DNA of 64,000 nt from DAOTYE01 sp034434915 (GCA_034434915.1 DAOTYE010000001.1:54272-118271), one strand, 5' to 3'. Shown: positions 44,157 through 52,951, counted from the first letter of the stretch. Made by a program: numbers and translations. Notes: generated by a model from the letters alone, not told the origin.

Positions 44157-44864
44157 TCAACTGCCGCTCTCAACAAGACTCCACTTAAATCTTTTCTTAA
44201 GCCGGTCAAGTATGGCTATTGTTCTTGTACCGAGAAGGCCTAAAAAGATGCCATTGCTTATAGCGTGTAAGGTATCAAACCAGATGCTATTAAACTGAGT
44301 CACAAGAAATGTCTTAAGGGTTAAAGGGTAAACGAATGAAACCCAGAAATAGAGATTTACTATCCAACCAAAAAGATATCCCCAGATAATACCAAAAACT
44401 ACCAATCCTGATTTATTGAGATGTATCTGTCTGATATAAGCGGCAGAGATGCCTGCCATTCCCCAGGCAAACATCTGATAGATAGTCCATGGGCCCTGGC
44501 CAAGGAAAAAATTGGAGACGAGGGCTGTTATCGCCCCCACCATAAAGCCGGCCACCGGGCCGAAGACATATCCGGTACAGATAATCAGATAAGTACAGGG
44601 TTGCACGCTTGGTAAAGCCGCGAATGGCAATCTCAGCACCGCAGATACCGTCCCCAGCATCGCCACGAGGGCTACTTCTCTGGAGCTGGTGGCAGTCTCA
44701 TCAAACTTAAAAAAGAAACTGGCTATCACCAGTACTATCAGCACGGTGGCTATCAATCCCCAGCCACCGTATGGCTCCAGTGAGAACGGCGTGAAGAGAG
44801 GGACCGCCACTGCAGCTATTCCGATGAGCAGTACTGCCACCAGGAGGAAATAGCTCTTTTTCAT
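44157..44864 (-). CDS. ECF transporter S component (substrate-binding membrane subunit)
   Basis: The 235-residue membrane protein has about seven hydrophobic segments. Segments 1-2 are an N-terminal extension, followed by an ECF-S core (VALVAMLGTVSAVLRLPFAALPSVQPCTYLIICTGYVFGPVAGFMVGAITALVSNF). It resembles S components predicted for cobalamin or its precursors, but my resemblance call is from memory. It is last in the operon, overlapping the ATPase gene by 4 bp, and determines which molecule is imported. Confidence 0.85.
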   Translation of the reverse strand: MKKSYFLLVAVLLIGIAAVAVPLFTPFSLEPYGGWGLIATVLIVLVIASFFFKFDETATSSREVALVAMLGTVSAVLRLPFAALPSVQPCTYLIICTGYVFGPVAGFMVGAITALVSNFFLGQGPWTIYQMFAWGMAGISAAYIRQIHLNKSGLVVFGIIWGYLFGWIVNLYFWVSFVYPLTLKTFLVTQFNSIWFDTLHAISNGIFLGLLGTRTIAILDRLKKRFKWSLVESGS

Positions 44865-46537
44865 TCCAGTATCTTCAGTAGCTCGCTGACAGTCAGTATA
44901 TCGCTTGGAGCGCCGCTACCCACCCAGGTTTGTGCCAGACGGTTTATTTGTGGCGAAAACATCAGTGCTCCTGAAAGCACCTCATGCTTGTCTCCATCAA
45001 CCACAATTTGTCCTTCGCTTAATAAAATCACTCTGTCTGCGTACTCGGCGACCGTTTCAACATCGTGCGTCACCAGAATTACCGTTTTGCCCATGCGGAC
45101 ATATTCGCGCAAATAGTCCATCAGTTCACTTTTCAGGTTGTAATCCATTCCCCTGGTTGGCTCATCCAGGACCAGAATATCAGGCTCAGCAACGAGAACT
45201 GAAGCCATGGCTATCCTTTGTTTCTCTCCACCGCTGAGGAAACGCGGGTATTCTTTCTGGTATTTCTTGAGGTTGAATCTCTCCATAACTGCATCCAGCT
45301 TTGTGTTGATTATTGCCCGGTCTTCCCGGCGGATTTTCAGAGTAAAAGCTATTTCTTCGGCGACAGTGTCCGAAAAGAGATGGTCATTAGGGTTCTGGAA
45401 GACGAAGCCGACCCTGTGTGCCAGTTCGGCTACCGTTACTGACGTGGTGTCAACACCATATACGGTGACCGTACCACTGGTAGGTTTCAGCAGTCCGTTA
45501 AAATGCTTCACCAGTGTCGTCTTTCCTGAACCGTTTCTCCCGATAACCGCCACAAATTCGCCCTCATTTATTTTTAAATCTACATCACGCAAAGCGGCAG
45601 GTCCTTCATGGTAAACGTGCCATAATTTTCTGGTTTGGATTACAGGGTTTCCGCCGCATTCACTCTCCTTGCCTTCAATTCTTTTGATGCCGATTTTATG
45701 GGGAGCTTCACCCAGAAACCTCCTGGCTTCTTTAACCGTAAGGGGGATACTATCCATGGCGAAGCCTTTTTTCTTGAGCTCATGGGCTAGTTTGACGATA
45801 GATGGTATACCTATCCCAATTTCAGTAAGCTCAGTAAAGTGAGTGTTCAGGACATTTCTCACGCCGCCATCAGCCATAACCCGGCCCTGGTCAATCACTA
45901 TAAGCCTATCGGCGTACTGGACTATCCTGTCCAGTCGGTGTTCAACCAGAATGATGGTAAGCCCAAGTTCACCGTTCAGGCGCTCCAGGACTGAAAGCAC
46001 TTCTTCCGCACTGCGGGGGTCCAGCTCTGAGGTCGGCTCGTCCAATACCAAGACCTCAGGGTGTAAAGCCAAGACAGACGCAATTACCACTTTCTGTTTT
46101 TCCCCACCGGAAAGTTCGCTTACCGTCCGGCGGCGGAGATGAGCAATGCCCAGTGCCTCCAGAGATTCTTCAATCCTTTTTGCCATGAGGCTTCTAGAAA
46201 ACCCCAGGTTTTCCAGACCAAAGGCAATCTCCCTCTCCACCTCCTTAGCCACAAGCTGATTCTCCGGGTCCTGGAATACCATCCCCACCCTGGTAGCCAG
46301 CTCCTTGGGGGCATGATTGGTGATGTCCAGTCCTTGCACCGTTACCTGCCCGCGGAGCTTTCCGCCAAAGAAATGGGGTATCAGCCCGTTGAGACAGCGG
46401 CATAAAGTGGACTTGCCCCCACCTGAGGGCCCGGTTATCAGCACAAATTCGCCGTCCTGAATCTCCAGACTCACGTCTTGCAAAGCAGGCTTTTCAGCGC
46501 CGTTATAATAGAACGTAAAGTTGCTCAGCTTAATCAA
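44861..46537 (-). CDS. ECF transporter fused double ATPase (EcfA1-EcfA2 fusion)
   Basis: The 558-residue protein carries two complete ABC domains. The first has Walker A GPSGGGKSTLC near residue 37 and signature LSGGEKQKVV; the second has GRNGSGKTTLVKH near residue 330 and LSGGEKQRIA. Both have VLDEPTSELD/VLDEPTRGMD Walker B. It powers the EcfT-S complex. The start is a TTG with AAGGGAT upstream. It overlaps ecfT by 8 bp and the S gene by 4 bp. Confidence 0.96.
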   Translation of the reverse strand: MIKLSNFTFYYNGAEKPALQDVSLEIQDGEFVLITGPSGGGKSTLCRCLNGLIPHFFGGKLRGQVTVQGLDITNHAPKELATRVGMVFQDPENQLVAKEVEREIAFGLENLGFSRSLMAKRIEESLEALGIAHLRRRTVSELSGGEKQKVVIASVLALHPEVLVLDEPTSELDPRSAEEVLSVLERLNGELGLTIILVEHRLDRIVQYADRLIVIDQGRVMADGGVRNVLNTHFTELTEIGIGIPSIVKLAHELKKKGFAMDSIPLTVKEARRFLGEAPHKIGIKRIEGKESECGGNPVIQTRKLWHVYHEGPAALRDVDLKINEGEFVAVIGRNGSGKTTLVKHFNGLLKPTSGTVTVYGVDTTSVTVAELAHRVGFVFQNPNDHLFSDTVAEEIAFTLKIRREDRAIINTKLDAVMERFNLKKYQKEYPRFLSGGEKQRIAMASVLVAEPDILVLDEPTRGMDYNLKSELMDYLREYVRMGKTVILVTHDVETVAEYADRVILLSEGQIVVDGDKHEVLSGALMFSPQINRLAQTWVGSGAPSDILTVSELLKILE

Positions 46538-47456
46538 TTTCTAATCCCTTTTTCACCAGTGCCCATAATGCCAGCCCTGATATCAAGAGGACCAGCAGTG
46601 CCAGCAGGGCTAATTCAAGACCATCCGGGTTTATCGCTTCCAGGGTAGGGTAGTACCGGTAGCCACCATATCCGTAGTAACGCATCAGGATTCCGAGCAT
46701 AAGAAGCAAAAAACCACTGACTATTGTCAGAATGTCAAGCTGGCTAATCTTCATCTCCTTATAAAAAGTTCTTCTGATGCCAGTCCCGAAAGCTCGCGAT
46801 TCCATCGCCTCCGCCACCTGAACAGCCCGGTCAAGGGAGTTAGAAAGCAGGGGAATGATTACGGCGGAGTAGTGCTTCACTCGTTGTGCCAAGGCTCCCT
46901 TATCCAGTTCCAGCCCTCTAGCCCTCTGGACGTCTCTGATACGCTCTATGTCTTCCATAAGGGTGGGGATAAACCGGCTGGAGAGCGAGGTCACCATCAC
47001 CGATTTATAGGGCAGATTTATCTTCGTCATCGCCAGCATCATATCGTCCGGGTGAACGGTCAGGTTGATTATGCTGAAGGCAGAAATAAGCACCAGCAAC
47101 CGCAGAGCCATGCCAAATCCGAAGGCTATTGCCTCAAGAGTTATCACCGGAGTCCCCACTACCGGCAGATTGATAGGAGCCTGATACAGGATATGAGAGC
47201 CGTGGTGGCTGACCAGCACGTTGATGACCACTATTGCCAGCGCAAGGTAGGCGGCAAATCTCATGGAGGTGAGCCACTCACGCCACACCTTTGCGACAGC
47301 CACTGACGGCAAAATGGCCCAAAATAACAGCAAAAGATAAAGAGGATGGCTGAAGACAAGGGCAAGTACGAAAATGCTGACAAGCCAGACCAGTTTGGCG
47401 AAAACGTTGAGCTCATGGAATCCGGTTTCCCTGTTTTTGTAGCGTAGTTCTATCAC
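46530..47456 (-). CDS. ECF transporter transmembrane component EcfT
   Basis: The 308-residue membrane protein has the EcfT/CbiQ pattern: an N-terminal helix pair, the coupling-helix motifs VQRARGLELDKG and AMESRAFGTG, and six to seven hydrophobic segments. It connects the double ATPase to the S component. The start is a GTG overlapping the stop of the preceding gene by 1 bp. Confidence 0.94.
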   Translation of the reverse strand: MIELRYKNRETGFHELNVFAKLVWLVSIFVLALVFSHPLYLLLLFWAILPSVAVAKVWREWLTSMRFAAYLALAIVVINVLVSHHGSHILYQAPINLPVVGTPVITLEAIAFGFGMALRLLVLISAFSIINLTVHPDDMMLAMTKINLPYKSVMVTSLSSRFIPTLMEDIERIRDVQRARGLELDKGALAQRVKHYSAVIIPLLSNSLDRAVQVAEAMESRAFGTGIRRTFYKEMKISQLDILTIVSGFLLLMLGILMRYYGYGGYRYYPTLEAINPDGLELALLALLVLLISGLALWALVKKGLEID

Positions 47457-48424
47457 TATGGTACCTTTATTACCCCGTCTCTGGTGGCTACTATCGCGCA
47501 GGCGTGGCGAAGTTCTTTAGCGCGGTTAATGAGAATGTCAGCGGCTCGCTTTATGCCGCTCGCATCTGTGCCGGTAACCATCCAGACCACATTTGCCGCC
47601 GCCCCGATGCCCTTCGGGTTCCAGGGGTTCTGAGTTGCCTGAATAAGGCTACTGCCAGCCCCGTATTCCCCAGCCGGATTACCAGCAGCGTCAAGTATTA
47701 CTATTCGCCCTGTTTGCAGGTAGGCATAGAATCCAAGCTTCTTATGCATCCTGTTTAGTTCGGCGATAAGGTCATTTTCCTCTCCGGCGATAATAATCAA
47801 GTTTGCCATTTGCTTGTCTTCCGGGGGCAGACGGTCATATTGCAAGCATGAGATGCGAGAAACACCTTCATTTTTCAGGCTTGCCCGCAGGGCTTCAGCA
47901 TCGCTGGCGAATCCATCTTCATAGACGATGACAGTCCCGGCATTATAGTCGCTCAGAAAAGGCTTAGGGTAGCTACCGACAATGGCTGGCACGAAATGGT
48001 GGTAGCTCCAGTCCCGGAAATCCCACTGTTCAATATCGCCCGGACGCAGGATAAAGTCAGAGGCGCCCACTTTACTGGCTATCCCGTTGACATAGAAGAA
48101 CCAGTCTCTTTTCTTACCTCCTGCTACGCTATATTCGGAGCTAATGCCATTGATGGCGCTGACAAACCCTCCCCCGTATTTTGTTTCCACACTGGCTACC
48201 GCCATCAGCGCCTTTAAGGCGCTGGTATCGTCTTGGACTTCAACCTCTTTCTGTAAGACCAGTTCTCTACCAAAATCTCTGGTTACTGCTATTGTTACCC
48301 GGTTTGCCTGATGACCACTGCTTGTAACTTGGCTATTTTCAATCTCAGTTGGTTGAGCGGCACAATTGCACAGCCATACTAAAGCCAGCAACACCAATGA
48401 GAGGCTACCGGCTTTTTTAAACAT
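47456..48424 (-). CDS. DUF4430 (transcobalamin-like) exported protein
   Basis: The 322-residue protein begins with a signal-like hydrophobic stretch and a cysteine-rich LCNCAAQP. Its residues about 40-140 look like a DUF4430 domain (VQDDTSALKALMAV, FVSAINGISSEYS, DWFFYVNGIASKVGASDFILRPGD). That is the beta-domain type of intrinsic factor and transcobalamin. A second domain (about 165-320) is of unknown fold. The lipobox is not canonical. It overlaps the gene before it by 8 bp and EcfT by 1 bp. It may deliver ligand to the ECF complex. Confidence 0.8.
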   Translation of the reverse strand: MFKKAGSLSLVLLALVWLCNCAAQPTEIENSQVTSSGHQANRVTIAVTRDFGRELVLQKEVEVQDDTSALKALMAVASVETKYGGGFVSAINGISSEYSVAGGKKRDWFFYVNGIASKVGASDFILRPGDIEQWDFRDWSYHHFVPAIVGSYPKPFLSDYNAGTVIVYEDGFASDAEALRASLKNEGVSRISCLQYDRLPPEDKQMANLIIIAGEENDLIAELNRMHKKLGFYAYLQTGRIVILDAAGNPAGEYGAGSSLIQATQNPWNPKGIGAAANVVWMVTGTDASGIKRAADILINRAKELRHACAIVATRDGVIKVP

Positions 48425-48956
48425 AGCGCTTCTTCCATCGCCACAGGATAATAAGTCCGGTTACCATGATAACCAAGACGGCTGTAAGGGAAACTATCCA
48501 CCACGGAATAGCCATGAGTGGAAGCGGAATAGCCATGAGTGGAAGCTCAGTCAATTCCACATGGGTTGGCACCTTAACGCCAGCACCGAGGCGCAAACCA
48601 GAACCAGCGGGCAGTGAGATTACACAAATAGCGAACTCATAATCCTGCGGCTTTGCCGTAAGTGGCGGCGCCAGTGTTATCTCCACATCACCAGTACCCT
48701 GAGCATCAAGAATAAATTCGCTCGGAGCAATTTTAAACCATTCTTTATGCTCGCCTTCTACGTAGACTTGAAACTGCGAGGAAACCCCCGCTTGATTGAC
48801 GACCTGTAGCGTCTGCATCTGGATACCTCCCGGTCTTACGCTGAATTCCATTTTGCCCGGAGATACCCCCAGCGCCATCGCCAGTGCCGGCGCCGGTAAG
48901 GGCAATACCAGAATTGCCAATGACGCCAGCAATAGTAGCCATATTTTGTTTTTCAT
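48417..48956 (-). CDS. Exported membrane-anchored protein with beta-sandwich domain
   Basis: The protein of 179 residues has a signal peptide (LLLLASLAILVLPLPAPALA), a beta-rich domain (VSPGKMEFSVRPGGIQMQTLQVVNQAGVSSQFQVYVEGE) like those of immunoglobulin-fold accessory proteins, and a C-terminal membrane helix with basic tail RWKKRYV. The repeated LPLMAIP segment precedes the helix. The ATG at 48956 has GGAGGG upstream. It may anchor or present the secreted repeat protein encoded just upstream. No specific family was recognised. Confidence 0.75.
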   Translation of the reverse strand: MKNKIWLLLLASLAILVLPLPAPALAMALGVSPGKMEFSVRPGGIQMQTLQVVNQAGVSSQFQVYVEGEHKEWFKIAPSEFILDAQGTGDVEITLAPPLTAKPQDYEFAICVISLPAGSGLRLGAGVKVPTHVELTELPLMAIPLPLMAIPWWIVSLTAVLVIMVTGLIILWRWKKRYV

Positions 48957-49034
48957 TACTTGATGCCCTCCCTTGTTTGCGGGGAGGGGCAAAAGACACC
49001 CCCTCCCCGCAAAGCATTGGCAAACCCTGATTTT

Positions 49035-51029
49035 CTATCTTCCGTCTGTTGCCCAGAAGATGAGCGTGCCACTCTGGCTGCCAGTCAGGGTGTATGTCTC
49101 CGGCACGGTGAGGACTGCCTCGCAATCAGCAGCGTCATCCCTGGCGATAGTAGTGCTGAAGACATTCCATTTAACACCATCAAGTTTCAGCCCGTCCACA
49201 TAGAGATTCTGTGCCGTATCGGTGACCTGAGCCGTGATGCGCAGTCTCCAGGCGCCTTTGTTGGTGAGGGTTATCGTGACCGGGTTACTGCTGTCTCCGG
49301 GCCCAAGCTTATCGCCGAAGTTGATGCTACTGGGGCTGATAGAAAAACTGATTGCCGGAATGATTTTAGCCTTCATTGAAGCTTGCTGGCTGGCGTCCGG
49401 CTGGATATTGCCGGTACCAACCTTTACCTTGACACTGTTGCTTCGGATATAGCCGGTTTTCTCGGCATATACCGCAACCGTCTTGTTGCTATTGATAGTG
49501 ATGGTTACAGTACCGTCCTGACCTGTGTTATAATCCTGGTCGGCGTGGACGGTGGCGTCAGCCGTCGGCGACCAGGTACCCGTGGCATCGTCGTACTCGG
49601 TCACCGTGACGGTGAAGGCTTCGCCCACGCCAGGGTTTGTATCGCTCACCTCAACCTTCAGAGGTGCCTGTCCCCACTGAGCATAGGCGAACAGGATTTC
49701 CTGATGCGGCGGGCTTGGGGGCGTGGTCTGTCCCAGGATAAAATCAGCAGCGCCTACCATCGGGCTGTAGTAATCCACGCGGTAGGTCCATCCCGCCATG
49801 CCCACCGGGTTTTCCCCGTTAATGGAATAAACATAGAGTCCGTAAGCAGTGTTTTTCACGACGTAGGGGAAGCCGCCAGCCTTTGATGCTTCATCCAAGG
49901 CGCCGAGCGCCGTCGGCTGGTCAAGGTGGTGCTGGTTACCCTCATCATCAGTGATGGTGGATTCGGTGACAGTTACCGTACCGCTCCAGACGGTGGCGCT
50001 TTGTCCCTCAATCCTGACGCTTACAGTGACGCCCTGTTGAGGTGGTTGAGGAGACAGGACAGCTACAGGATAGGGTTTGCCCAGAAGCGCGGTGATGGCA
50101 TAGGCTGTCATCAGGGCTTTGTTGGAAGGCGTGCCTGATGTCCAGTTGAAAGAGCCATCGCTGTTCTGGAAGGTCAAAAGGTCGTCAATAGGGTCTTTAC
50201 CAGCACTGCTCTTCCAGCTGGCGCTGATGGGGTTTTGCCCGGCAGCGGCGATGCTATCGATCCCCCAGGAATCCGTTGCTGAGTTAGTTGAGCCCCAAGA
50301 CTCAAAGCCACCGTTGTCCATTTGAATTGATTTGATGTAGGCAAGTGCATTGACCACCGGAGATGAGCCTGCTGGCTGTCCCGCGGAAATCAGAGCCATA
50401 ATGGCAGCCGCAGTATCGTCCGCATCACTGCTCTGACCGACTCCCCAGCTCCAGCCCCCATCTGAGTTCTGGTTACTCAAGATGAAAGAGACGCAATTCT
50501 GTATTATCTCTGAGGTAGCCGGGTCTGTGCCGGCGGCAACCAGCGCCATGACGCCCCAGAAGTCATCGTTAAGCAGGGCGCTGTCACCTATCTGGGTGCC
50601 ATCATAGGCGGCTTCCAGCAGGGACACGAAGTTCCTGCCGCCGAAGCTGGTGGGGTCTTCTCCAGCGGCGGCGATTGCCAGTATCATCCGGGAGTAATCA
50701 TTTGTTGTTGAGGCGCTACCGGCATTACTGGCAAGGTACTGAACTATTGAAGGATTAGAGCCTACTTTCCAATCATGCGGGTCTTCACCAGCGGCGGCGA
50801 TGGCCATCACCGCCCAGGCGGAGGTAGCAAAGTCCCCAATCTTTCCATTGGTACCCTGTTGCGCACGCAGATAGTTGAGCGCATTGGCAACCTCTGTGCT
50901 ACCAGCGGTATAGGGATATGTGTCTGCTGCCACAACCGGGGTAGCCAGCACACCTGGCAAAATGAGTGACGCTATTAGCAATACACTCAACAATCTGGAT
51001 TTAAGAGTTTTAGCTATTGAAGCTATCAT
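49035..51029 (-). CDS. Secreted intrinsic-factor/transcobalamin-like protein (alpha-barrel repeats plus DUF4430)
   Basis: The 664-residue protein has a signal peptide (to about residue 35, VVAADTYPY). It then has terpene-cyclase-like alpha/alpha repeats (about 45-330; FATSAWAVMAIAAAGEDP, NSDGGWSWG, DNGGFESWG) and a DUF4430 domain (about 345-445; GFPYVVKNTAYGLYVYSINGENP, GWTYRVDYYSPMVGAADFIL). An Ig-like domain (about 455-530) and a C-terminal beta-sandwich (about 560-664) follow. The first two domains reproduce the order of eukaryotic cobalamin-binding proteins. It heads the ECF operon. Ligand identity is inference; alternative annotation would be squalene-cyclase repeat protein. Confidence 0.85.
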   Translation of the reverse strand: MIASIAKTLKSRLLSVLLIASLILPGVLATPVVAADTYPYTAGSTEVANALNYLRAQQGTNGKIGDFATSAWAVMAIAAAGEDPHDWKVGSNPSIVQYLASNAGSASTTNDYSRMILAIAAAGEDPTSFGGRNFVSLLEAAYDGTQIGDSALLNDDFWGVMALVAAGTDPATSEIIQNCVSFILSNQNSDGGWSWGVGQSSDADDTAAAIMALISAGQPAGSSPVVNALAYIKSIQMDNGGFESWGSTNSATDSWGIDSIAAAGQNPISASWKSSAGKDPIDDLLTFQNSDGSFNWTSGTPSNKALMTAYAITALLGKPYPVAVLSPQPPQQGVTVSVRIEGQSATVWSGTVTVTESTITDDEGNQHHLDQPTALGALDEASKAGGFPYVVKNTAYGLYVYSINGENPVGMAGWTYRVDYYSPMVGAADFILGQTTPPSPPHQEILFAYAQWGQAPLKVEVSDTNPGVGEAFTVTVTEYDDATGTWSPTADATVHADQDYNTGQDGTVTITINSNKTVAVYAEKTGYIRSNSVKVKVGTGNIQPDASQQASMKAKIIPAISFSISPSSINFGDKLGPGDSSNPVTITLTNKGAWRLRITAQVTDTAQNLYVDGLKLDGVKWNVFSTTIARDDAADCEAVLTVPETYTLTGSQSGTLIFWATDGR

Positions 51030-51085
51030 TTTCTCCTTCCTTTTTATTTTTCGTTTTCAAAGATGGCATTTGATGCACCGCTTTT

Positions 51086-51094
51086 CTATTTCAT
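51086..51094 (-). other. Minimal upstream ORF (Met-Lys-stop) with strong ribosome site
   Basis: In the leader of the 49035-51029 gene, ATG-AAA-TAG follows a GGAGGTGG site. The spacing and site strength look functional, although a chance match is possible. Confidence 0.35.
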
Positions 51095-51135
51095 AATCAC
51101 CACCTCCATTTCAGGGAATGAAAAAGGGTAAATCA

Positions 51136-51153
51136 AGTGTATTTGATTATACA
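51136..51153. promoter_or_regulatory. Palindromic candidate operator of the ECF/transcobalamin-like operon
   Basis: GTGTAT (51136-51141) and ATACAC (51148-51153) form a perfect inverted repeat with a 6-bp spacer, starting about 5 bp downstream of the predicted transcription start. A bound repressor would block transcription there. Confidence 0.55.
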
Positions 51154-51164
51154 CAAGTTAGGTT

Positions 51165-51195
51165 GATTATAACACTGTTCTTCGCGGCATGTCAA
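51165..51195 (-). promoter_or_regulatory. Promoter of the ECF/transcobalamin-like operon
   Basis: TTGACA (51190-51195) and TATAAT (51165-51170) are spaced 19 bp by coordinate count on the minus strand, slightly long but with both hexamers perfect. The leader is about 130 nt and shows no cobalamin riboswitch. Confidence 0.7.
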
Positions 51196-51225
51196 CGCTC
51201 CGCTCGGGCGGCTTATAGCCCATCA

Positions 51226-51260
51226 AAATGAAAAATCCGGTATGGATAAATCCACACCGG
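51226..51260 (-). terminator. Intrinsic terminator after the winged-helix regulator gene
   Basis: CCGGTGTGGAT and ATCCATACCGG pair (51237-51260) with one G-U, followed by ATTTTTCATTTT on the minus strand. It separates the regulator from the ECF operon. Confidence 0.8.
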
Positions 51261-51295
51261 TTAGACTGAAAAAGTGACGGCAGTTTGAAAGGAGT

Positions 51296-52090
51296 TTATT
51301 CTCGGGGAATATTTGTGAGGTCAATAATATCGTAGCTTATGTTTTGCTCCTGAAGCCGGACTATCAGAGAGGGAATCATGTCATCAACGCAGGCGACCAC
51401 TGGATGAAGTCCGCTGTGTGCAGCTTCAATGGCTGACTCAATTACACCATAGGCGTATACAAATTCAGCAGTCACCTTCTTCAGAGCAACCATGGCTTCA
51501 ATGCCGATAGCGCCAATGAGGCTCTGTGCAGCTACTTTTTTCTTCAGTTTCTTAAAATCAACCATCCTGGAGCCTCCATTTTGGATGTTTGGAACTTTCA
51601 GGACGGTTACTTTGCCCGTATCCAGCTTTACTATGCCCTCTATACCAGAGACGCCGACATCCTCACCCACTGAGCCACCAATAATGACTATACCTCTGGC
51701 TCCATTGCTGACATCTCTGGTGGCAAAGAGCAGACCATTTTTCATTTTAAGCCCAACTTGTTGCCCCTTAATCAGATTTTCCTCGGCAATGGCGGCACAG
51801 GTTGATATATTTGTAATCGCCTTCTCAATAAAGGCATGGTAACCTTTTAACTCGCGGAGGTTCTTGATAATCCAGTTTACTCCTTCACTGGTAACCGTAT
51901 GTCTTGACCGACCGTCTGAAGTCAGAAACCCGTCTTTTAATAGCTGTTTGATGTAATCTGAAACCGCCTGCGGCGTGATTCCCAGCTTCTCGGCGATTTC
52001 CCTTTGTTGAATGTTCGGGCCTCTACCAGCTATCTCTACCAGTATCTGAAACTTTGTCGCCAGATTCTTATTACGCAATATCTCTACCAT
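51296..52090 (-). CDS. Winged-helix transcriptional regulator with archaeal-type C-terminal domain
   Basis: The 264-residue protein has an N-terminal winged helix (NLATKFQILVEIAGRGPNIQQREIAEKLGITPQAVSDYIKQLLKDGFL) and a domain of about 180 residues (LIKGQQVGLKMKNGLLFATRD, GGSVGEDVGVSGIEGIVKLDTGKVTVLKVPNIQNGGSR). From memory it resembles regulators mostly seen in methanogens and related archaea (DUF7839 type). It lies directly upstream of the ECF operon, same strand, so it is a strong candidate for its controller. Confidence 0.8.
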   Translation of the reverse strand: MVEILRNKNLATKFQILVEIAGRGPNIQQREIAEKLGITPQAVSDYIKQLLKDGFLTSDGRSRHTVTSEGVNWIIKNLRELKGYHAFIEKAITNISTCAAIAEENLIKGQQVGLKMKNGLLFATRDVSNGARGIVIIGGSVGEDVGVSGIEGIVKLDTGKVTVLKVPNIQNGGSRMVDFKKLKKKVAAQSLIGAIGIEAMVALKKVTAEFVYAYGVIESAIEAAHSGLHPVVACVDDMIPSLIVRLQEQNISYDIIDLTNIPRE

Positions 52091-52137
52091 AACTTCACCC
52101 CACTTGTTAAAAAGTCCAGTAGGCTTTATTTTACCTC

Positions 52138-52165
52138 ATTATACCAGTTTTCAGCAAAAGGTGAA
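52138..52165 (-). promoter_or_regulatory. Promoter of the winged-helix regulator
   Basis: TTCACC (52160-52165) and a perfect TATAAT (52138-52143) are 16 bp apart on the minus strand. Confidence 0.55.
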
Positions 52166-52345
52166 CAACAAAGATAACCAGCTATTTGACTGCTTGGATG
52201 GTCTCCTATGGTCTAGCATGAGCATAAAGGCAATGATATTACCCAGTTTTCACAAAGGGGAATTATTCAATAGCGGAGAATGCGGAAAAACCTGAAGCTA
52301 GACTTTGTTAATGAAGATGCCAGAATGGTAATAGTATTAACTAAA

Positions 52346-52418
52346 TGGGCGGTAGAGGACTTGAACCTCTGACTTCTTGCGTGTGAAGCAAGCGCTCTAA
52401 CCACTGAGCTAACCGCCC
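52346..52418 (-). tRNA. tRNA-Val (anticodon CAC)
   Basis: The minus strand folds into a standard 73-nt tRNA: acceptor GGGCGGT/ACCGCCC with discriminator A, D-arm with AGCTCAGTGGTTAGAGC, anticodon arm CTTGC-TTCACAC-GCAAG giving CAC, and T-arm GAGG-TTCAAGT-CCTC. CCA is not encoded. Confidence 0.95.
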
Positions 52419-52541
52419 ACGTGTGTTTATTCTAACGTAAAACCCCGCCTTTGTAAACTGTTTTTATTTGCCTTCCAGCATGTTCTTCTGTTACAATGCA
52501 CACTCAAAGCATTCCTTGATTTCAGATTGAGGAGGTCTAAA

Positions 52542-52931
52542 ATGGCGCAATACAGATTTGACCATGTACATCTGGTGAGCAAAGACCCGCTGAAAACTGC
52601 GGAGTTCTATGAAAAGAGCCAGTTAGCCAGAGAAAAAAGCGTGAATACTCTGCCTGATGGACGGATGCTCATCTCTCTGGCTCTTGGCGGGGCGTCAATA
52701 AAGATAAGCAATCCCAGGGCAAAAGCTCTCGTTCCGAACACACTCCCGGAGGGCTGTGGGTTGGAGCATTTCGGGATGAGGACGAACAACATAGAGCAGG
52801 CGATGGTGGAGTTGCAAGCAAATGGGGCAAAGTTCGTGCAGGGCATCACCCAGATTAATCCGAAGACGAGAATAGCTTTCTTTGTCAGCCCGGAAAATGT
52901 CCTTATTGAGCTTCTTGAGGTAAAGGATTGA
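52542..52931 (+). CDS. VOC (glyoxalase-fold) family protein
   Basis: The protein of 129 residues shows the paired beta-alpha-beta-beta-beta layout of the VOC family: FDHVHLVSKDPLKTAEFYEK, then CGLEHFGMRTNNIEQAMVELQANGAKFV and ENVLIELLEV. Metal ligands His (HVHL), His (EHFG) and Glu (IELLE) are present. It could be a lyase, epimerase or dioxygenase-like enzyme. The ATG at 52542 has GAGGAGG upstream. Confidence 0.82.
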   Translation: MAQYRFDHVHLVSKDPLKTAEFYEKSQLAREKSVNTLPDGRMLISLALGGASIKISNPRAKALVPNTLPEGCGLEHFGMRTNNIEQAMVELQANGAKFVQGITQINPKTRIAFFVSPENVLIELLEVKD

Positions 52932-52951
52932 GCAATCTGTCGCGGATTTGC

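Noticed and set aside
51030..51164. Cobalamin riboswitch in the leader of the transcobalamin-like gene
   Set aside because: The leader is only about 130 nt, lacks the B12-box and any multi-stem core, so I do not call one.
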